Of a DNA stretch of 64,000 nucleotides, positions 59,817 to 64,000 are shown in pieces. Where the stretch lies: positions 62,001 through 126,000 of the forward strand of contig NZ_SSMQ01000011.1 of NCBI RefSeq assembly GCF_005144585.1, read 5' to 3'. Every line of letters starts with the position of its first letter. The stretch's first letter is position 1. The position numbers and the translations under genes are program-made. This stretch comes from Polyangium fumosum (GTDB lineage Bacteria > Myxococcota_A > Polyangia > Polyangiales > Polyangiaceae). The notes under the pieces were generated by a model. That model was not told the DNA's origin, made no database searches, and saw only the letters and a program-made list of their open reading frames with translations.

Positions 59817-60541
59817 GCCGCAGGCTCGTCCGCCCAGTATTTTTCGCGGATCCGCTCGCAGAACGCCACCAGGTTCGCCTTCTCCAGCGCGCGCGCCTTC
59901 ACGGGGTTCTCGGGGGGCGTGAAGACGAGCGGCGCGAGCATTCCATACGCCGTCGTGTCGAGCGTCGAGGGCGCGTCGTCCATGAAATACGGCTTGTCGC
60001 CGAGCAGCTCCGAGGCCGCGTCCACGAGCGAGCGGCCCATGGCATACACCTCTTCGCGCGTGTGCCGCCCGATCCCCTGCGCCTTGAGCATGCTGCGCGT
60101 CTGCCGCTGCGCGAACGAGAGCAGCGGCGACACGGCGAAGCGCGGCACCCCGCCGGCCATCATGCTCTGCCCGATCGCGGGGCGTATGTGGACGAAATCC
60201 TCGTCGCGCCACCAGCGCAAGTACACGAAGATGTAATAAAGATCGGCCTCGAACAGCGATTTCAGGGCGAGCCCGAGCGCCCGCTCCTTCGGGCCGAACC
60301 GGCCGTCGTTCAATCGATCCCCATGCTTCTCGATGAGGTAATCGATGATCTGGCTCGAATCGGGGATCAGCCGGTCGCCGTCCGCCGCGTAGGGGATTTT
60401 CCCCTTCGGCGCCTTGCGGAAATCCCCAAGCTCGCTGCGATAGGGCAAGCCCGCCATGCGCAGCCACGTCTCGACCTTGATGACGAACGGGCCGAGGTCG
60501 GGCAAGCCAAACGCGGGGCCGAATTTGTAGACGGTCAGCAT
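59813..60541 (-). CDS. Glutathione S-transferase-like protein, Fax/metaxin type
   Basis: 242 residues. The N-terminal thioredoxin-like domain (LTVYKFGPAFGLPDLGPFVIKVETWLRMAGLPY, then KIPYAADGDRLIPDSSQIIDYL) and the all-helical C-terminal half with APSTLDTTAYGMLAPL match the GST subgroup of 'failed axon connections' and metaxin-like bacterial proteins. There is no obvious catalytic Cys, Ser or Tyr at the usual place after strand 1, so glutathione conjugation is doubtful. It converges with the FAD enzyme gene (4-base overlap of 3' ends). Start ATG 60541; 10 bases further upstream lies the 3' end of a secreted protein gene on the same strand. Confidence 0.85.
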   Translation of the reverse strand: MLTVYKFGPAFGLPDLGPFVIKVETWLRMAGLPYRSELGDFRKAPKGKIPYAADGDRLIPDSSQIIDYLIEKHGDRLNDGRFGPKERALGLALKSLFEADLYYIFVYLRWWRDEDFVHIRPAIGQSMMAGGVPRFAVSPLLSFAQRQTRSMLKAQGIGRHTREEVYAMGRSLVDAASELLGDKPYFMDDAPSTLDTTAYGMLAPLVFTPPENPVKARALEKANLVAFCERIREKYWADEPAA

Positions 60542-60551
60542 GAGCGTTCCT

Positions 60552-61031
60552 TCAGGGAAGGTTCTTGTCCTTGCCGTCCTTTTCGCCGTCGTTCTCGGGC
60601 GGCGGGGCCGGGGGCGGCGGATCGGGTCGGCGCGGCGGATCGCCGTACTCGACGTGTAACTTCTTCGCGAGCGCGTCGGTGATCATCCGCTCGTGGTAGC
60701 TCGGCATCGTGGCGAGCTGCACCGTGACGCGCACGACGTCCTTGCCGCTCTTCACGATCTCGATCGAGCCTGCATGCACGCGTTTTCCGCTCTCGGGGCT
60801 CGTGTACTTGAAGAGCAGGTAGCCGTGCTCGGGATCCTTCTCGGTGATCTCGAGCCCGAGATCCACGCGGACGAGGCGGATCGTGGTGCCCCAGGTCTGC
60901 TCGAAGGTGTAGGGCGACTCGTAGGCCGTGGCCGCGAGCGCCTCGCGTTCGAAGGCGGGACCGAGGGCCACGCCCCCGAGGAGGAACGCACAAAGAGCCA
61001 TGCCCCGGAGCCTTCGTCGCATTCCCAGCAT
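60552..61031 (-). CDS. Exported protein of unknown function
   Basis: 159 residues from ATG 61031, which abuts the upstream stop codon (TAAATG), so it is translated with the membrane protein gene before it. A signal peptide (GMALCAFLLGGVALGPAFEREALA) is followed by a compact alpha/beta domain of about 85 residues (YTFEQTWGTTIRLVRVDLGL ... GYLLFKYTSPESGKRVHAGSIEIV ... VRVTVQLATMPSYHERMITDAL) and a Pro-rich, acidic/basic tail. The domain looks like a small secreted fold of unknown function common in delta-proteobacteria. No catalytic motif is seen. Confidence 0.75.
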   Translation of the reverse strand: MLGMRRRLRGMALCAFLLGGVALGPAFEREALAATAYESPYTFEQTWGTTIRLVRVDLGLEITEKDPEHGYLLFKYTSPESGKRVHAGSIEIVKSGKDVVRVTVQLATMPSYHERMITDALAKKLHVEYGDPPRRPDPPPPAPPPENDGEKDGKDKNLP

Positions 61032-62144
61032 TTACCCCAAAGCTTCGGCCTTGGGCCAGGTTTCCGGCGCCCGCCGCAAGAGCCTCAGCCCGAGCCCGAG
61101 CGCGACGAGGTGAAATCCCACCTGGGACACATACAGCACGAACACGAACGCGGCGCCGGGGCCCTTGAGCACGTCCTCGGGGAAGAACATGGCGAGGGCC
61201 ATGTACGTGGCGAGCTGAAACGCGCCGAAATAACCGGGCCCCGAGGGGACGAGGATCCCGATGCCGAGGCAGCCCATGGTGACACACGCCTCGGCCAGCG
61301 TGATCCCCGAGAGCCCCGACCCCCAGGCGAGCAGCCAGACGCCCGCGGCATTGATGCTCCAGTACGCGGCCGTCTCCAGGAGGAAAGGCACGAGGTGGCG
61401 CGGCGAGGGCAAGAAGCCGATGCCCTGCGCGACGCGGTCGACGATGTCGGCGACACGCTCGCCGAGCGGCGCGGAGACGAGGCCAAAGACCTTTTGGGTC
61501 ACGCGGCGGGCGAAGTCGCGGGCGAAAAAGAAGACGGCCATCGCGACGAAGGCCGAGCAAAAGAGAAACAGCACGCTCATGGCGGCGCCGGGCACGGCGG
61601 CGACGGGAACTTCGAGATCGCCGATGTGATCGGGGAGGGGATCGAGCGGCGTGACACGGCGGAGGGCGATGAAGAGGATGGCGCTGAGCGCGAGGCCATC
61701 GATGACACGCTCGGCCCCGACGGTGCCCGTCGCCTCCCACATGCGGACGGAGCTGCGGCGGGTGATGAGGTACGGCCGGACGACCTCGCCGCTGCGGAGA
61801 GGCGAGAGGAGGATGGCGCCGAAGCCGACCCAGGCGACGGCGACGACCTCGCGCAGGGAGAGCTGGCCGAGGGGCCGGAGCAGGTGGCGCCAGCGCGCCG
61901 CGCGGAACCAGTGGACCGCGGCGAGGGAGGCGACGTAGGCGACGACGGTCCAGGGGCGGAGCCGGTCGAACGCGCCGTCCGGCGGGTAGATGGGCAGGCC
62001 GCCATCCCAGAGGATCCAGGCGAGGCCGACGCCGCAGAGGAGGGAGATGGCGAGGCGGGCGCGCCAGGGGATGTGGAGGCGTTCGGAGGCGACGCTCGGG
62101 CCGGGCGTGGGTGCAGGCGGGAGAGGCTCGTCCACAGCGGACAC
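61032..62144 (-). CDS. Lysylphosphatidylglycerol-synthase-type flippase domain protein (UPF0104)
   Basis: 370 residues from GTG 62144, the most plausible start because upstream in-frame sequence is low-complexity and antisense to the next gene. About eight to nine membrane helices are seen (LAISLLCGVGLAWILW, LRPWTVVAYVASLAAVHWF, VVAVAWVGFGAILLSPL, and others). RSGEVVRPYLI, VGAERVIDGLAL and LVPSGPGYFGAFQLA are the landmark blocks of the AglD/MprF-N family. In MprF this domain translocates lysyl-phosphatidylglycerol; free-standing versions are often near lipid or glycan genes, and their substrates are unknown. It is coupled to the secreted protein gene through TAAATG. Confidence 0.86.
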   Translation of the reverse strand: MSAVDEPLPPAPTPGPSVASERLHIPWRARLAISLLCGVGLAWILWDGGLPIYPPDGAFDRLRPWTVVAYVASLAAVHWFRAARWRHLLRPLGQLSLREVVAVAWVGFGAILLSPLRSGEVVRPYLITRRSSVRMWEATGTVGAERVIDGLALSAILFIALRRVTPLDPLPDHIGDLEVPVAAVPGAAMSVLFLFCSAFVAMAVFFFARDFARRVTQKVFGLVSAPLGERVADIVDRVAQGIGFLPSPRHLVPFLLETAAYWSINAAGVWLLAWGSGLSGITLAEACVTMGCLGIGILVPSGPGYFGAFQLATYMALAMFFPEDVLKGPGAAFVFVLYVSQVGFHLVALGLGLRLLRRAPETWPKAEALG

Positions 62145-62243
62145 GGCGCGCAGGGTGGCAGGACGAACGGGCGGGGGCAAGGCGGGAGCGGGAGCGGGGC
62201 GGGGTTCTTTGCCCTTCGTGTTCGCTTGGGCAAAGAAGCGGCC

Positions 62244-63626
62244 ATGAGATTTCGTGGTGTGGCGCTCGGGCTCGTGGGACTTTTCGGTTGCGCGTGCGGC
62301 GGCAAGTCTGCCCTCGAAGTGGACATCGGCAGCGGCGGCGCTTCGTCCAGCACCGGCAGCGGCGGCGCCGGGGGCGCCGGGGGCGGGAGCAGCATTGCAA
62401 GCTCGTCCAGCACCGGCGGCGGCGGCGTCGGACCTGGCGCGCCTTATGGCCTCGTGCTCTCGGGCAAGCTCGCGACCTATCCCCTCGCCGTCGCGCCCGA
62501 CGGCTCCGCCTGGGTGTTCGGCGGGACCACCACTGAGGAAGTCCCCGGCTACCCGGTATGGGAGAGTGCCTGGATCACGAAGCTCGATCCCTATGGCAAC
62601 ATCGTGTTCCAAGGGACCATCGACGGCCCGGACATCGACGTCGAGCCCATCTCCATCAAGACCGACGCGGAAGGCAACGTGCTCTTCTCCGGGTATGCGA
62701 AGCGCAAGCCGGAGTCGCAGGCGGACCTCGATTTTTGGGGGAACAAGTTCCAGACCTACGAGGAGGCTCCGTTCGTCGTGCGCCTCGATCCCAGCGGAAA
62801 CATCCGATGGGCCTACGTCACCGACAGCCAGCAGACGCCCAACGATCCGCCCGCGTATCGCTTCAACGACGTCGGCGCCGACGGCAAGGGCAACGTGTAT
62901 GTCGCCGCTTGGATTTCGAGCCCGTTCGTGTCGGACCAGACCGACTCCGAGGTGTCGATTCGATCGCCCGAAGCCATGCTCCTGGACGCACACACGATGC
63001 CGGCGATGAAGACGGTGTTCTGGAAGCTCGACGTGGAGCCGAATGGGGATTTTTGGCTCGCGCGATCCTCGTATTATCAAAAAGCACGGGTCCAGAAGTT
63101 CAAGCAGGATGGGATGTTGCAGAGCGAGGTGACCGAGGGCGTGTGCTGGGTCGATACGTTCGCCTTCGCGCCCGACGGCAAGGATGGATATTTCATGGCC
63201 CGCGCGGAGGACCCCGCCGAGCATTGTTATTCTTCCCTTCAGCACCACTCGGCCGATGGGAGCAGCGATTGGTTCGTCGAGGGAGAAGAATTCTACGCCG
63301 TCCACACGACGCTCACGCAGAGCGCCCCCGGACGCGCGTGGCTCGGCCTCGGGCTCGAAGGGACCATGAACATCAACGGGTCGACGCTTACCGGCGCGTC
63401 TTATGAAGACATCACCGTCGCCGAGATCGACGAGCAAGGAAACGTTTTACAATCCGCGACGTACGGAGGGCCCGGGAGCGACTGGGTCGTGCAAATCGCC
63501 CTCGATGCGGAAGGGCGTCGGTTCATGGCCGGCTATTTCACGAGCCAGATCGACTTCGGACAGGGCGCGCTCGTGAACGAGAGCGGAAAGCCGCGGGCCA
63601 TTTTCGTGACCCGCTTGGATCCTTGA
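62244..63626 (+). CDS. Lipoprotein with Gly/Ser spacer and repeated beta-strand domain
   Basis: 460 residues from ATG 62244. The signal peptide VALGLVGLFGCACGG gives a lipobox with Cys at about residue 16-18. A Gly/Ser-rich spacer of about 45 residues follows. The mature part consists of repeated elements such as AWITKLDPYGNIVFQGTI, FVVRLDPSGNIRWAYVT and ITVAEIDEQGNVLQSATYGG. Each has the pattern hydrophobic-x-x-D-x-x-G-N-hydrophobic, as in SBBP-type beta-propeller lipoproteins. It probably faces the outside. Its function is unknown. It is similar in design to the lipoprotein at 47779 but lacks a CxxCH motif. Confidence 0.8.
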   Translation: MRFRGVALGLVGLFGCACGGKSALEVDIGSGGASSSTGSGGAGGAGGGSSIASSSSTGGGGVGPGAPYGLVLSGKLATYPLAVAPDGSAWVFGGTTTEEVPGYPVWESAWITKLDPYGNIVFQGTIDGPDIDVEPISIKTDAEGNVLFSGYAKRKPESQADLDFWGNKFQTYEEAPFVVRLDPSGNIRWAYVTDSQQTPNDPPAYRFNDVGADGKGNVYVAAWISSPFVSDQTDSEVSIRSPEAMLLDAHTMPAMKTVFWKLDVEPNGDFWLARSSYYQKARVQKFKQDGMLQSEVTEGVCWVDTFAFAPDGKDGYFMARAEDPAEHCYSSLQHHSADGSSDWFVEGEEFYAVHTTLTQSAPGRAWLGLGLEGTMNINGSTLTGASYEDITVAEIDEQGNVLQSATYGGPGSDWVVQIALDAEGRRFMAGYFTSQIDFGQGALVNESGKPRAIFVTRLDP

Positions 63627-63647
63627 GGGATCGGAAGCAGCCCCGCC

Positions 63648-64000
63648 CTATGCTTTCCCCGTCTCCGCGCTCGGCTGCGCCGGGGTCGTGTCCTCGACCT
63701 CGGGCAGCCCCGCGCGCCGCCGCGCCGTCGGGCGCACGCGGTCGGCGAGCGCGGGCCGCTTGGCCAGCGTGAAGAGACCGGCCAGCGCGTCGGCCACGCC
63801 GGGATAGACGCTCCCCCAGCGAGCCATCAGCTCGTCTTTGGCGTTTTGCGTGAGCTGCGCCTCGCGTTTCTCGCGCTCGACGTCATTGAGCGCCGAGCGA
63901 AGCGCGGACATGGCGAAGGCGAGGTCATCGGCGGCGGCGATCGGGGCGAGCGTCAGGCTCTTGATCTTGGGCTGCTCGGTCAGCGGGCGCTCGCGGAGGA
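63648..64000 (-). CDS. C-terminal part of a gene running off the window
   Basis: On the minus strand the frame is open from the window edge to the stop at 63648, about 117 codons. The visible segment reads TEQPKIKSLTLAPIAAADDL, then a helical, charged stretch with ALNDVEREKREAQLTQNAKDEL, and ends in a Pro/Ala/Glu-rich tail. No family is recognised. An internal ATG at 63911 is in frame, but the frame continues clearly upstream, so the complete gene is larger. It converges with the SBBP-like lipoprotein gene, 21 bases apart. Confidence 0.6.
   Translation of the reverse strand, partial: LRERPLTEQPKIKSLTLAPIAAADDLAFAMSALRSALNDVEREKREAQLTQNAKDELMARWGSVYPGVADALAGLFTLAKRPALADRVRPTARRRAGLPEVEDTTPAQPSAETGKA

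Noticed and set aside
62145-63437. N-terminal extension of the LPG-synthase-type protein up to 63437
   Set aside because: The upstream codons are antisense of the lipoprotein gene at 62244 and low in complexity; the membrane protein begins sensibly at GTG 62144.

Overview
The window looks like chromosomal DNA of a myxobacterium (Myxococcota), most like the Polyangiales/Polyangiaceae (Sorangium/Polyangium type). The reasons are very high GC, dense packing with frequent GTG/TTG starts and ATGA/GTGA overlaps, four Ser/Thr kinase or PP2C-type signalling genes, many lipoproteins with Gly/Ser-rich spacers after the lipobox, and an AgmX/PglI-type C-terminal domain known mainly from myxobacteria. The assignment rests on gene content only; no rRNA or tRNA gene was seen.

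Layout. 1-9.8 kb: cell-surface polysaccharide locus (GT4 glycosyltransferase, CDP-glucose synthesis by RfbF/RfbG, a flippase, two asparagine-synthase-like enzymes lacking the N-terminal Cys, a GT2, two methyltransferases). 9.8-22.4 kb: CCA-adding enzyme, a Ser/Thr kinase with a PEGA-like tail, a LolC/E-type permease with a large acidic insert, a GAF/PAS histidine kinase broken by a frame shift and apparent deletion, a polyferredoxin plus Tat-exported DUF362 pair, and a second kinase that is non-RD. 22.7-31.6 kb: universal stress protein, CDP-alcohol phosphatidyltransferase, then envelope proteins (DUF4349, lipoproteins, a coiled-coil/OmpA-like pair), an M28 peptidase and a small NifU-type protein. 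31.5-41.5 kb: methionine aminopeptidase, a double-domain ThyX-like protein, recN with three upstream genes, a DUF3829-like lipoprotein and glycogen synthase. 41.4-45.5 kb: aerobic benzoyl-CoA (box) genes boxR, boxC and boxB, with a paired operator between boxR and boxC. 45.5-50.2 kb: two inverted copies of a palindromic intergenic element bracket a PP2C-cNMP phosphatase, a membrane protein and a CxxCH lipoprotein; a 43-bp tandem repeat lies beside the second copy. 50.2-64 kb: secreted and lipid-anchored proteins (lipase-like, endonuclease/phosphatase-like, outer-membrane-like), a 1281-residue kinase-ATPase-TPR regulator, an FAD oxidoreductase, a Fax/metaxin-like GST, an LPG-synthase-like membrane protein, another lipoprotein and a partial gene.

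The most unusual signals are: (1) a family of hairpin-armed elements in three convergent intergenic gaps, whose stems covary between copies; (2) a 43-bp tandem array with exact period; (3) two matching 18-bp palindromes 31 bp apart that overlap both box promoters; (4) a tandem ThyX protein whose two halves carry complementary parts of the signature; (5) the broken multi-PAS histidine kinase; (6) a NapH-NapG-like fusion with six four-Cys motifs next to a DUF362 protein; (7) several genes without a Shine-Dalgarno sequence but with a TA-containing -10-like hexamer 7-9 nt before the start codon, which suggests leaderless transcripts.
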